Shown here in pieces: positions 52,086 to 61,195 of a stretch of 64,000 nt of DNA. The notes beneath the pieces were generated by a model that ran no database searches, had not been told where the DNA came from, and saw only the letters and a program-made list of their open reading frames with translations. A program made the translations under genes and the position numbers. The stretch covers positions 1-64,000 of the forward strand of contig JADZFN010000003.1 of the NCBI GenBank assembly GCA_020849895.1. The letters are read 5' to 3'. Origin of the DNA: Verrucomicrobiia bacterium. GTDB lineage: Bacteria > Verrucomicrobiota > Verrucomicrobiia > JABWAM01. The first letter of the stretch is position 1. Every line of letters starts with the position of its first letter.

Positions 52086-53177
52086 GTGAACCTCCTTCTC
52101 CTCCGGCCAAACACTGCGAATTTCGCGGTGCCGATGATTCTCAACGGACTGAGGAACGACCCGCGCGTCGGCAAGATCTGGCAGTTTCCAGGTGGCATCC
52201 GGGAATACGAGGACCGTTCAGGGATGCTCCCGAACCTCGCCTCCCCTCATTACGACGAGAATGTGGTTCCCTCGGAGCGCGAGGCCCGCGCCCTCCTTCG
52301 ATCCGGATCGGTCCACGCCATCGTAGCCACGAACCGCTATTTCGATCTGCGCCCGCGCGCCGGCCGTCGTTTCCGCGACGCGCTCCAGCACCTCGCCAAG
52401 CATGCCTTCCCGTTTTCGAGCCACCGCCACGAGTTGGGCGCCACGTTCCTTCTCCTGTGGCGCCGTGAAATCCGGGAGATCCCGGTGGCCATCGTGGATT
52501 GCCGCGACAACAACACCATCCGCGAGGAGGACGTGGAACTTCTCCGCCTCTGCAAAGCCTATTTCAAGCGCGAACTCCCGTTCAACCGTTTCAATCTTTT
52601 CCGTCCTTACGCCGGCCGTCTCCCTCGATCGGAGATGCTCAGCCTCCTCCCCAAGGTTCACCCTATTCCGCTGGGCATTGACGACGCCCAGTTCGAGGCT
52701 TGGTCGCGAGAGCGCGCCTCCAAAACGCACGATGTCTTCTGGAGCGGACGCCCCAACGCGAGCCAGCGTCTGGACCTGCCCGTTCGCCTCCGAGAAATTG
52801 CCGCAAGGCGCGGATACCGCCTCGATCTCGGCGACGGCCGCGTGCCCCATGGGGAATACCGCCGGCGCATCGCCGCCGCGAGAGTGTGCGTCTCCGTCGA
52901 GGGCGCGGGATGGGACTGCTATCGCCACTGCGAAGCCATCGCCCTCGGCGCGGTCCCCCTCATCAACGAACCGACGGTGGACGCGGTCGCCTGGGCGGAC
53001 GCCCCGAGAGAAATCCTTTTCCGCAACGACTTCTCGGATTTCGAAGGAAAACTGGAGACACTCCTGTCCGAAGAGCCTCTCCGGAACGACGTGCAACGAC
53101 GGCTCGACGCCCTGGTCCGCGCCCGCTTGACGTGGTCGGTACAAGCCCGCCGCGTGCTCGACGCGCTCCTCGACTGA
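52086..53177 (+). CDS. Glycosyltransferase-like protein, exostosin/GT-B type
   Basis: 363 residues. NLLLLRPNTANF start, a central VFWSGRPNASQR, and a C-terminal donor-site-like segment CVSVEGAGWDCYRHCEAIALGAVPLINEP, which is the pattern of exostosin-like and related sugar transferases. GTG at 52086 is used. The gene abuts the convergent membrane-protein gene (stops in adjacent bases). Assignment moderate; no catalytic residue can be named. Confidence 0.65.
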   Translation: MNLLLLRPNTANFAVPMILNGLRNDPRVGKIWQFPGGIREYEDRSGMLPNLASPHYDENVVPSEREARALLRSGSVHAIVATNRYFDLRPRAGRRFRDALQHLAKHAFPFSSHRHELGATFLLLWRREIREIPVAIVDCRDNNTIREEDVELLRLCKAYFKRELPFNRFNLFRPYAGRLPRSEMLSLLPKVHPIPLGIDDAQFEAWSRERASKTHDVFWSGRPNASQRLDLPVRLREIAARRGYRLDLGDGRVPHGEYRRRIAAARVCVSVEGAGWDCYRHCEAIALGAVPLINEPTVDAVAWADAPREILFRNDFSDFEGKLETLLSEEPLRNDVQRRLDALVRARLTWSVQARRVLDALLD

Positions 53178-54812
53178 TCAACGACGCGTTCCTCGCAGAT
53201 CCCAGACGCGAACCATGGGCAGAGGCGAGTCTCCGGCATCGGGCACGATGAGTGGTCCGAGAAGCGCTCCGCCCTCATCGGCCGCCAGGGGCAGACTGAG
53301 ACTCGTCCCATCGTAGAAATTCGTCGTGAACGCGCCAGGTGCGGTCGTGCGCAGCGCCGCCTCGACGTGGGCCAAGGTCCGCGCCGAGGGCTTGTGGAGC
53401 ACGACAAGGTCGCAAACCTCGGGAAGGTCGGGCCTCTGGAGATAGACACGGCGCGATGGGTCCGCGAGATGGGCCGGAACGTGGTCCGCCTGCGCGGCGC
53501 CCCCCACATGCCAGAAGCGATCCGATTGCTCCCGCGTGTCCGCGGGAGGCTGAGATCTCCATCCGAAAAAGACCGGTGGAAGATGCGGGGTGCCTGCGTA
53601 GATCGCCATTTTCTTGGTGGGATGCGCGCGCAACCACCGTCCGAGCGCGGCATTGGCCGAGTCGGTGCGGGCCGCCATGGCGAGATGACCGCCCTGGACG
53701 GCCAAAGCGCCTGCAAAGAGCAGGATTGCCATCACCCAGCCCCTTCTCGCGCCTCCTGCGGACGCCGCGCGTTCCGCCACGCGCCCGACGGCCCCGCCCA
53801 GCAGGAGCCAGAGGAACGGCAGCACGAACACGTAGAGACGGGGAAAGCTCAGCATCCCGGCGGAGGCGCGGGCCGCGACCAGAAGCCCGCCGAGCAGGGG
53901 AACCCCCACCACAGCAAGCAGCCGATCACGCTCCCCGCGGTCCACGACGATGCCCCGCACCCCCCATGCGAGTGCAGCGAGGTAGAGGAGGAGGAGCGCT
54001 CCCTCCCATGACGCGGCAGCCAGGAGACTCGGATCCAACCCCGCCCAGTGGATCCCCCGGCCCCGGACCTGGTTCTCCATCATGTGGTTGCCCACCAGCT
54101 TGAAGTAGCGTTTCCAGTTGCCACCGTAACTGAGGAGGCCAAGCAGGCCAACCGTCGCGTAGGCCACACCCGCCCCGATCAAAAGGCAGACGGCCACCCT
54201 TCCGATGCGGCGCTCCGAAAGCCAGCGACGCAGACCTTCCAGGGCCAGCATGATCGCCAACGCCGCGATCGTGTTGAAGTGAGAGAGAAAGACAAGACCC
54301 GCGGCAAACCCGCACATCGCCCAGCGGCTCCATCCTCCACGGCGCAGGAAGTTGGCGTAGGCAAGCAGTGCCAGCGGGATCGTGAACAGAAGGCTGGAGA
54401 GGTGTTGACGCCCGTAGTTCACGCCCAGAAAGCTGCAGGCCGAGACCGCAGCGACGCCAAGCGGCGCCCATGGGGAAGCGGGAAAGAACCACCGGACCGC
54501 GAGGATCAGCCAAAGCTCGCCGAAGGAGCGCAGGAGCGTGAACGCCAGGCCGGTGTTCGCCACGTCCACCCCACGGAGGAGATGAAGGGCGGCGACCCAC
54601 CAGGAAGCGAACGGACGCCAACAGTCTCCCCAGTAACCATGCCCCTCCTCGATCATCTCCTTGCCGGAGGTTGCGTAGGCAGCGTCGTCGTAACTCAACC
54701 CCGAACATCCCTCGAAGTGCGAGAGGCGCAGGAGGCTGGCGCTGGCCCAGAGGACGAGGGCCGCGACAAGCAGCGCGCGGGAGGAGGGGGACGCGGAACG
54801 TCCGGAAGCCAT
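53178..54812 (-). CDS. Membrane glycosyltransferase, GT-C (PMT/ArnT-like)
   Basis: 544 residues with about ten membrane helices. Early in the first loop is SYDDAAYATSGKEMI, the DD/DE motif expected for the catalytic Asp of GT-C enzymes that use polyprenyl-linked sugars. The C-terminal third is periplasmic. It would pair functionally with a lipid-sugar synthase such as the GT2 protein at 20.5 kb. ATG at 54812 gives a normal membrane-insertion start. Confidence 0.8.
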   Translation of the reverse strand: MASGRSASPSSRALLVAALVLWASASLLRLSHFEGCSGLSYDDAAYATSGKEMIEEGHGYWGDCWRPFASWWVAALHLLRGVDVANTGLAFTLLRSFGELWLILAVRWFFPASPWAPLGVAAVSACSFLGVNYGRQHLSSLLFTIPLALLAYANFLRRGGWSRWAMCGFAAGLVFLSHFNTIAALAIMLALEGLRRWLSERRIGRVAVCLLIGAGVAYATVGLLGLLSYGGNWKRYFKLVGNHMMENQVRGRGIHWAGLDPSLLAAASWEGALLLLYLAALAWGVRGIVVDRGERDRLLAVVGVPLLGGLLVAARASAGMLSFPRLYVFVLPFLWLLLGGAVGRVAERAASAGGARRGWVMAILLFAGALAVQGGHLAMAARTDSANAALGRWLRAHPTKKMAIYAGTPHLPPVFFGWRSQPPADTREQSDRFWHVGGAAQADHVPAHLADPSRRVYLQRPDLPEVCDLVVLHKPSARTLAHVEAALRTTAPGAFTTNFYDGTSLSLPLAADEGGALLGPLIVPDAGDSPLPMVRVWDLRGTRR

Positions 54813-55074
54813 CCCCGCCACGCTAAACGGGAACCTTTCCCCGCTCAAAGAAAAAAGTCTCTCCTCGGAATGCTGGGGGTTCACGAGCGAGCGGGTGAGA
54901 TTCGCCGATTCAACCTTTCACGGACTCTTCAGCCCAGGGATGCCTTCGCAAGGTTCTTTGCTCGTCATCACCCAGCAACCGTGCCGTCCTCCCCACTCTC
55001 AACCCACAGAAAACCGGGGAGAGCCCTTTTTGCCGGGCTGGCGTCGCGCACCGCGCCTGATACACTGCGCGGCA

Positions 55075-55923
55075 GTGACGATCCTCGAGCTGATTCAAAA
55101 AACCACAGCGTTCTTCGAAAAGGCCGGCGTCCCCACCCCGCGGCTCGACGTGGAGCTGCTGCTCGCCCATATCCTCGGCCTGCGTCGCATGGACCTTTAC
55201 GTGCAGTTCGAACGCATCCTGACCGACTCCGAACTCGACCGCCTCCGTCCGCTCGTCAAACGCCGCGCCGCGCGCGAACCGCTCCAACATCTTGTCGGCA
55301 CGGTCGAGTTCTGCGGAGTGACGCTCGCCGCGGACCGTCGAGCGCTCATCCCTCGGCCCGAGACGGAAATTCTCGTGGAGCGCGCGCTTGCGCTTCGACC
55401 CGGCGAGGGGGCCGCCGCGGTGTTCGACGTGGGGACCGGTGGCGGGGCGATCGTGCTGGCGCTCCTCGCCGCGCGGCCGGCCTGGCGCGCCGTGGCCGCC
55501 GATCTTTCCCGCGAAGCGCTTGCGTTGGCGCGCGAAAACGCGGCCAGCACGGCGCTGGCCGACCGCGTCGAGTTTCGGGAGGGCGACCTTCTCGCCCCGT
55601 TGCGGGAGGGGGAACGGTTCGACCTCGTCGTCTCCAATCCGCCCTACGTCCCGACGGCGACGCTCGCGCACCTGCAGCCGGAAGTGCGCGACCATGACCC
55701 AAAAGCGGCGCTCGATGGCGGGACGGACGGACTCGACCTCATCCGCCGTCTCGCCACGGAAACGCCGCGGGCGCTGAAACCCGACGGGCATCTCCTCCTC
55801 GAGATCGGATCCGACCAGGCGGAAGCCGTCGAAGCCCTCTTCGAGGCCGCCGGCTGGTCGGGCCTCGCCTTTACGGCGGACCTTCAAGGACACCGGCGCA
55901 TCGTCGAAGCGCGCCGCGCGTAA
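55075..55923 (+). CDS. prmC: Release factor glutamine methyltransferase
   Basis: 282 residues. N-terminal helical domain (FFEKAGVPTPRLDVELLLAHILGL), SAM motif FDVGTGGGAIVLAL and the catalytic VVSNPPYVP, followed by EVRDHDPKAALDGGTDGL, are the PrmC/HemK signatures. It methylates Gln in the GGQ loop of RF1 and RF2. Usually linked to prfA; here it is not. GTG at 55075 (VTILELIQKT) chosen. The 262 bases upstream of it contain no supported gene. Confidence 0.94.
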   Translation: MTILELIQKTTAFFEKAGVPTPRLDVELLLAHILGLRRMDLYVQFERILTDSELDRLRPLVKRRAAREPLQHLVGTVEFCGVTLAADRRALIPRPETEILVERALALRPGEGAAAVFDVGTGGGAIVLALLAARPAWRAVAADLSREALALARENAASTALADRVEFREGDLLAPLREGERFDLVVSNPPYVPTATLAHLQPEVRDHDPKAALDGGTDGLDLIRRLATETPRALKPDGHLLLEIGSDQAEAVEALFEAAGWSGLAFTADLQGHRRIVEARRA

Positions 55924-55993
55924 AAAATCGGAGCGACCCCTCCTTCGTGCGCGTTGCGCCGTGTGCGCGGAGCTGCTAGAGTGACGGTTGTTC

Positions 55994-57079
55994 ATGAGCG
56001 CCGAAGGTCCGCCGCCAATCCCGCCTGTGCCCGTTCCCGTTCCGTCACCGAGAGCGCCGCCGCCCCGCCCTTTGACATCGAATCCGCCGTCTGCCGTAAC
56101 GAAGCGCCGCTCCTCAGGATGGCTCCGCCTCTTCCTCATCCTGAGCCTGCTCGTGAACGCGGGGCTTTTTTTCTATTTCAAGGCGATCCGCACCCGGGGC
56201 GGCCTCGACGGCTCGCCCTTTTACGAACGCCATCTCAGCGGGGAGCGCGACGCAAAACTGCGCATCGCGGTGATCCGCGTCGAAGGCCTGATTGCCACGG
56301 AGATTGACGGACATGTCGGTCACGACGGCATGGTCGGCGACCTGCGGGAAGAGCTGCGCCTTGCGCTCGAAGACGACACGGTGAAGGCGATCCTGCTGCG
56401 CGTGGACTCGCCCGGGGGCGAAGTGCTCGCCTCGGACGAAATCTATCGCGCCGTGCGCGAGGCGCGACAAAAGAAACCCGTCGTTTGCAGCATGGGCTCC
56501 ATCGCCGCAAGCGGCGGATTTTATGCTGCGATGGGCTCGAACTGGATCGTCGCGGACAACCTGACGATCACCGGCTCGATCGGCGTCGTGCTCCAGGCGT
56601 TCAATTACAAGGGCCTCTTCGATAAGATCGGGTTGAAGTCGGTCACCCTGAAAAGCGGCAAGTTCAAGGACCTCCTCAACGGCGGCCGCGACCCCACGGA
56701 GGAGGAAATCCAGCTCGTGCAATCCCTGATCATGGAGTCGTATGAACAGTTTCTGGGAGTCGTGGCCTCGGAGCGCAAACTCGATCCCGAAGCGCTGCGG
56801 AACGGCATCGCCGACGGACGCGTCCTTTCGGGAAGGCAGGCGCTCGCCGCGAAACTCGTGGATCAGATCGGCACCTTCCAGGACGCTGTGAAAAAAGCCG
56901 AGGAACTGGGAAAAGCCCCGAATGCAGAGGTTTTCGACTACGTGATTCCCTTCTCGTTGAGAAACTTGTTCTCCCTTCTCGCGGAGGCGCGTGTCCCGAA
57001 GGTGGATCTGGGCCTTGCGCCGCTTTCGATGCGGCTGCGTCCCGGAAAACTCTACTACATCTCGCTGCACCTGTATTGA
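55994..57079 (+). CDS. sppA: Signal peptide peptidase SppA, short form
   Basis: 361 residues. Pro-rich cytoplasmic leader, one membrane helix (about 44-62, LFLILSLLVNAGLFFYF), and the S49 domain with VDSPGGEVLAS, nucleophile Ser in MGSIAASGGFY and general-base Lys in KSVTLKSGKFKD. Cleaves leftover signal peptides in the membrane. ATG at 55994; the leader of about 35 residues with PPIPPVPVPVPSP is unusual. Confidence 0.93.
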   Translation: MSAEGPPPIPPVPVPVPSPRAPPPRPLTSNPPSAVTKRRSSGWLRLFLILSLLVNAGLFFYFKAIRTRGGLDGSPFYERHLSGERDAKLRIAVIRVEGLIATEIDGHVGHDGMVGDLREELRLALEDDTVKAILLRVDSPGGEVLASDEIYRAVREARQKKPVVCSMGSIAASGGFYAAMGSNWIVADNLTITGSIGVVLQAFNYKGLFDKIGLKSVTLKSGKFKDLLNGGRDPTEEEIQLVQSLIMESYEQFLGVVASERKLDPEALRNGIADGRVLSGRQALAAKLVDQIGTFQDAVKKAEELGKAPNAEVFDYVIPFSLRNLFSLLAEARVPKVDLGLAPLSMRLRPGKLYYISLHLY

Positions 57080-57131
57080 ACTCCAAAACGCTGCGGCCTT
57101 CCCGGGCCGCGCGCGGCGAGCCGGCCCAGGA

Positions 57132-57557
57132 TCAGACCAGCGTCACCCGACGTTGCGCGCTGCCCGCGTCGTCGAAACGCACCCGGCGCGTCCGCCTCTC
57201 CGGCAGCAGGCCCTCGGCGAGCCGCGGCCACTCGATCGCCACCACGCCGCCCTCTTCCATCACGTCGTCGAGGTCGAGCAGTTCGAGATCTCCTGGACTT
57301 TTGAGGCGATAGAGGTCGAAGTGCGCGAGCGCGAGGCGTCCGCCCAGGTAGCGGTGCACAAGATTGAACGTCGGACTCGTCACCGTATCGAGGAAACCCA
57401 ATCCCCGCGCGAGCCCTCGAACGAAAGTCGTCTTCCCGCTCCCGAGTTCGCCCTCGAGCGCGAAGACTTCGCCCCCTTGGAGCGCCCGTCCGATCTCCCT
57501 CCCGAGCCGCTCCGTGTCTTCCGCCCCCGCGCACATCACCGTCCTCGCGACGCTCAT
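57132..57557 (-). CDS. tsaE: tRNA threonylcarbamoyladenosine biosynthesis ATPase
   Basis: 141 residues. Walker A GELGSGKTTFVRGLA, SPTFNLVHRY, HFDLYRL and a Walker B-like VVAIEWPRL. Works with TsaB, TsaC and TsaD in t6A37 synthesis. Starts four bases before the end of thiL (ATGA), so the two are coupled. Confidence 0.95.
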   Translation of the reverse strand: MSVARTVMCAGAEDTERLGREIGRALQGGEVFALEGELGSGKTTFVRGLARGLGFLDTVTSPTFNLVHRYLGGRLALAHFDLYRLKSPGDLELLDLDDVMEEGGVVAIEWPRLAEGLLPERRTRRVRFDDAGSAQRRVTLV

Positions 57558-58651
57558 CGTCCGGCCCTTCTTCCGGCTCGCCTGCGCGCGTTTTGCCGCA
57601 GCTCGCCCGGCCTCACTCTCGTGTTCCTCGAACCTCGCGCCGCACCACCGCTCTTTCCCGCCGCGGACTGAGGAACGAGGAAATGATCGTAGGCCGCTCG
57701 AATCGTCCCTGGGAAAAGAGACGCCGCGCGCCATCCGGGCGCCAACGCCCTCCGGATCCCGAACTTCTTCTCCCGCACCACGCCGATTTCCGTGAGGCGG
57801 AGACGAAACCGTCGCGCCCATTCCCGCCGCAGCCGCGCCACCTTCGACCGTGGCGTCGTGAACACCAGTTCATAGTCTTCGCCATCCTCCATCGCGCGCC
57901 GCACCCGGCCGGCGCGCGACACCTCCGCACGGCGCGCCGCCGCCGAGACCGGCAGCTTCTCGAAGAAAATCTCGAAACCCACTTCGCTCCGCTCGCGCAA
58001 CCGTTCGAGGTCGCCGGCGAGACCGTCGCTCAGGTCCATCATCGCGCTCGCGAAACCGCGCGACGCCAGAAACCGTGCCTCGGTCACCCGCGGCACGAAC
58101 GTCCGATGCTTCCTCTGCCGGCTGCCTCCAAGCGAGCCCGTCACGAACAAGGCGTGTCCCGGACGCGCGCCCGCGCGGGTCGTCACCTCCCGTGCCGGCG
58201 CCTCGCCGAGCGCCGTCACCGTGATCTGGAGGGCGCCCCGGCGGCGCGCGGTGTCGCCGCCGACAATCGTCACGCCGAAACGGCGCGCCGCCCGGTCGAG
58301 CCCGCGCTGGATCGCGAGCGCGCGACGCAACGGAAAATCGCGAGGGAGCGCCGCCGAAACCAGCGCCCAACGCGGTTCGCCCCCCATCGCGGCGAGATCG
58401 CTCACGTTGCGCATCATCGCCTTCCATCCGATCTGTTCATCCGTCGCGGTCGAATCGAAATGCACGCCTTCGATCACGGGATCGCATGTGATGAGGAGCC
58501 GTTTTTTTCCTCCGGATGGGCGGACGACCGCCGCATCGTCGCCGATGCCGAGAACGACTCCGCGGCCCGCGCGCCGACCCCGCGCGATGCGCCGGATCCA
58601 TCCGAACTCGCCGATCTCGGAAAGCCTCACGGCCTCATCCTGCTTCTCCAT
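57554..58651 (-). CDS. thiL: Thiamine-monophosphate kinase
   Basis: 365 residues. GIGDDAAVV, TCDPVIEGVHFD, RNVSDLAAMGGEP, IVGGDTARR and MMDLSDGLAGDLERL are the ThiL signatures. It phosphorylates ThMP to ThDP. The C-terminus has an extra Arg/Ala-rich segment of about 30 residues. Divergent from metG by 129 bases. Confidence 0.94.
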   Translation of the reverse strand: MEKQDEAVRLSEIGEFGWIRRIARGRRAGRGVVLGIGDDAAVVRPSGGKKRLLITCDPVIEGVHFDSTATDEQIGWKAMMRNVSDLAAMGGEPRWALVSAALPRDFPLRRALAIQRGLDRAARRFGVTIVGGDTARRRGALQITVTALGEAPAREVTTRAGARPGHALFVTGSLGGSRQRKHRTFVPRVTEARFLASRGFASAMMDLSDGLAGDLERLRERSEVGFEIFFEKLPVSAAARRAEVSRAGRVRRAMEDGEDYELVFTTPRSKVARLRREWARRFRLRLTEIGVVREKKFGIRRALAPGWRAASLFPGTIRAAYDHFLVPQSAAGKSGGAARGSRNTRVRPGELRQNARRRAGRRAGR

Positions 58652-58780
58652 TTCCGCCTCCGCAAGCTTCCCGTGCGCCGCCTCGATTTCCACGCCGCCG
58701 GCACCGGGAGGCGCAAGGGGCCACGGAAGGCAGGCGGAGGTTGCATCGCTTCCGGCCGCATGCTGCAATTGCGGCTTCTC

Positions 58781-60322
58781 ATGCCAAAGGGCTTTTTCAT
58801 CACCACGCCGATCTATTACGTGAACGATCGTCCGCACCTCGGGCACGCGTCCACGACGATCTGGGCGGACGTTCAGGCGCGCTTCCGCCGCCGGCGCGGG
58901 GAGAAGGTTTTTTTTCTCACCGGTCTCGACGAGCACGGGATCAAGGTCCAGCAAGCGGCGCAACGGCGCGGCGTGGAACCGCTCGCTCACTGCGACGAGA
59001 TGGCGGGGCATTACTGCGATCTGTGGAAGGCCCTCGACATTCGCTGCGACGATTTCATCCGCACTACCGAGCCGCGGCACATGAAGGTGGTGCAGGCCGT
59101 TCTCCAGAAGCTTTGCGACACGGGGCAGCTTTACCGCAAGCCGTATCGCGGATGGTACAGCAAGTCGGCCGAGCAGTTCGTCACCGAGAAGGATCGGGTC
59201 GAGGGAAAATGGCCCGCGCACTTTGGCGAAGTCCTCGAGTTGGAGGAGGAAAACTGGTTCTTCCGGATGAGCGATCATCAGGAGTGGCTCCGGCGGTATA
59301 TTCAGGAAAATCCGCGCTGGATCCGTCCCGAGAACCGCCGCAACCAGATCCTTGCCATTCTCGATCGACCGCTCGACGACCTCTGCATCTCGCGCCCGAA
59401 GGCGCGCCTGGCCTGGGGCATCCCGCTGCCGTTCGATCCCGAATACGTGACCTACGTCTGGTTCGACGCGCTCGTGAACTACATCACCGCGCCCGGCTTC
59501 GGAGAGGCGCGCTTCAAGGAGTGGTGGCCGACGGACTGCCATCTCATCGCGAAAGACATCCTGGTCCCGCACTGCATCTACTGGCCAACGATGCTCCACG
59601 CCGCGGGGATCGAGCAACCGAAGTGCATCCTCGCGCACGGCTGGTGGCTCATGGGGCGCGACAAGATGAGCAAATCGCTCGGCAACATCGTGGACCCGCG
59701 CGATTATGCAGCCCGTTTCGGAACCGACGCCGTCCGCTACTTTGTCTGCCGCGAGCTCCTCCTCGCGGACGACACCGACTTCACCGAGGAACGGTTTCTC
59801 GCGCGCTTCAACGCCGATCTCGCCAACGACCTGGGCAATCTCGTGAACCGCGCGATCTCGATGGTGCATCGCTATCGCGGAGGCGTCGTCCCCGCCACGG
59901 GAGAACCGACGCCCGCCGACGCGGACCTCGCGAAGGTCGCGCGAGAGACCCGCGACGATTACCACGCGCGCCACATGCCGAACGTCGAGTACGGAAAGGC
60001 GCTCGAAGCGGTGTGGGCGCTCGTCACCCGCGCGAACCGTTATGTGGACGAAAACGCCCCGTGGAAACTCGCGAAGGACCCCGCTGCTGCAGCGCGGCTC
60101 GACGGCGTCCTCGCCCGGCTGATCGAGACGATCGCCCTGCTCGGGAGCCTCCTCGAACCGTTCATGCCTTCGACCGCCGCAAAAATCGCGGCTCAGCTCA
60201 ACGTCCCGGAGTTCCCTTGCAGCGATGAGCGCTGGGTGAATCCCGCCGGCGCCGGTCACGCCCTCGGTCGGGCTTCGCCCATCTTCCCCCGCGCCGTCGC
60301 CGGGGAAAAATCCGCGCCATGA
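58781..60322 (+). CDS. metG: Methionyl-tRNA synthetase
   Basis: 513 residues. PHLGHAS (HIGH-like), KMSKSLGN and FDALVNY. The Cys-knuckle insert is absent: the connecting peptide has GWYSKSAEQFVTEKD, so this is the short, zinc-free form like MetG2. No C-terminal EMAP domain. ATG at 58781 (MPKGFFITTP) chosen over the ATG at 58760. Confidence 0.95.
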   Translation: MPKGFFITTPIYYVNDRPHLGHASTTIWADVQARFRRRRGEKVFFLTGLDEHGIKVQQAAQRRGVEPLAHCDEMAGHYCDLWKALDIRCDDFIRTTEPRHMKVVQAVLQKLCDTGQLYRKPYRGWYSKSAEQFVTEKDRVEGKWPAHFGEVLELEEENWFFRMSDHQEWLRRYIQENPRWIRPENRRNQILAILDRPLDDLCISRPKARLAWGIPLPFDPEYVTYVWFDALVNYITAPGFGEARFKEWWPTDCHLIAKDILVPHCIYWPTMLHAAGIEQPKCILAHGWWLMGRDKMSKSLGNIVDPRDYAARFGTDAVRYFVCRELLLADDTDFTEERFLARFNADLANDLGNLVNRAISMVHRYRGGVVPATGEPTPADADLAKVARETRDDYHARHMPNVEYGKALEAVWALVTRANRYVDENAPWKLAKDPAAAARLDGVLARLIETIALLGSLLEPFMPSTAAKIAAQLNVPEFPCSDERWVNPAGAGHALGRASPIFPRAVAGEKSAP

Positions 60323-61158
60323 AACGCGAGCCGCTCTGGTTTCTCGACGGACGCGTACTCCCCGCTTCGGAGGCGCGGCTCCCGCTCTCGGATCTCGCGG
60401 TGATGCGCGGGTTCGCGCTCTTCGAGTCGCTCCGCACCTACGCGCGGAAACCCTTTCTCCTCGACCGTCATCTCGATCGCCTTTTCCGCGAGGCGCGCCA
60501 CGTCGGGTTCGAAAATCCGTATTCGCGCGCCGCCATCGAGCGGATCGTGACTCGCCTCCTCCGCCACAACCCGTTCCCCGAAGCGATCATCCGCCTCCTC
60601 CTCACCGGCGGACCATCGTCCAAGCTCGTGCCGTCGGGGCGCTCGACGTTCGCGGTGCTCGTGGAGCCGCTCCCTACATTCCCCGTGCGGCAATACGAGA
60701 AAGGCGTGGCGCTGATGAGCATCCCGTTCGAACGGGCGTATCCCGAAATGAAAACGACGAACTATTTCGCCGCCGTCTGGGGCACGATGCGCGCGCTGAG
60801 GAAAGGCTTCGATGAAATCGTCTATGCGCGCGAGAACGGCGACCTCCTCGAAGGGAGCACCTTCAACCTCTTCGCCGTCCTTCCCGGCCCGCGGCTCGTC
60901 ACGCCGAAAAAGGACGTGCTGGCGGGAGTCACTGCGGGCGTCGTGCTCGAACTGGCGCGCGCCCGGCGAATTCCCGTGGAACGGCGCGCGATCCGTCCCG
61001 CCGACCTGCGCCGCGCACGGGAGATCTTCATCACCTCAAGCAACCGGGAGATCATCCCCGTTCGCCGGGTGGACCGCCGCCGGATCGGAAACGGGGCGCC
61101 GGGGCGCGTCACCCGCTGCCTTCACGCGGCGTATCAAGCTTTCGCCCGAACGGCATGA
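60319..61158 (+). CDS. Class IV aminotransferase (BCAT / D-AAT / ADC lyase type)
   Basis: 279 residues, fold-type IV PLP enzyme. RGFALFESLRTY, PLP Lys in PEMKTTNYFAA, LLEGSTFNLFAV and LAGVTAGVVLELAR. These do not separate branched-chain aminotransferase, D-amino-acid aminotransferase and aminodeoxychorismate lyase. Starts within metG by four-base overlap, so it is translated with metG; a functional link is not obvious. Confidence 0.88.
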   Translation: MKREPLWFLDGRVLPASEARLPLSDLAVMRGFALFESLRTYARKPFLLDRHLDRLFREARHVGFENPYSRAAIERIVTRLLRHNPFPEAIIRLLLTGGPSSKLVPSGRSTFAVLVEPLPTFPVRQYEKGVALMSIPFERAYPEMKTTNYFAAVWGTMRALRKGFDEIVYARENGDLLEGSTFNLFAVLPGPRLVTPKKDVLAGVTAGVVLELARARRIPVERRAIRPADLRRAREIFITSSNREIIPVRRVDRRRIGNGAPGRVTRCLHAAYQAFARTA

Positions 61159-61195
61159 TGCGGACACCGTCGTCGGCCGCCCGACTGCGCGGTCT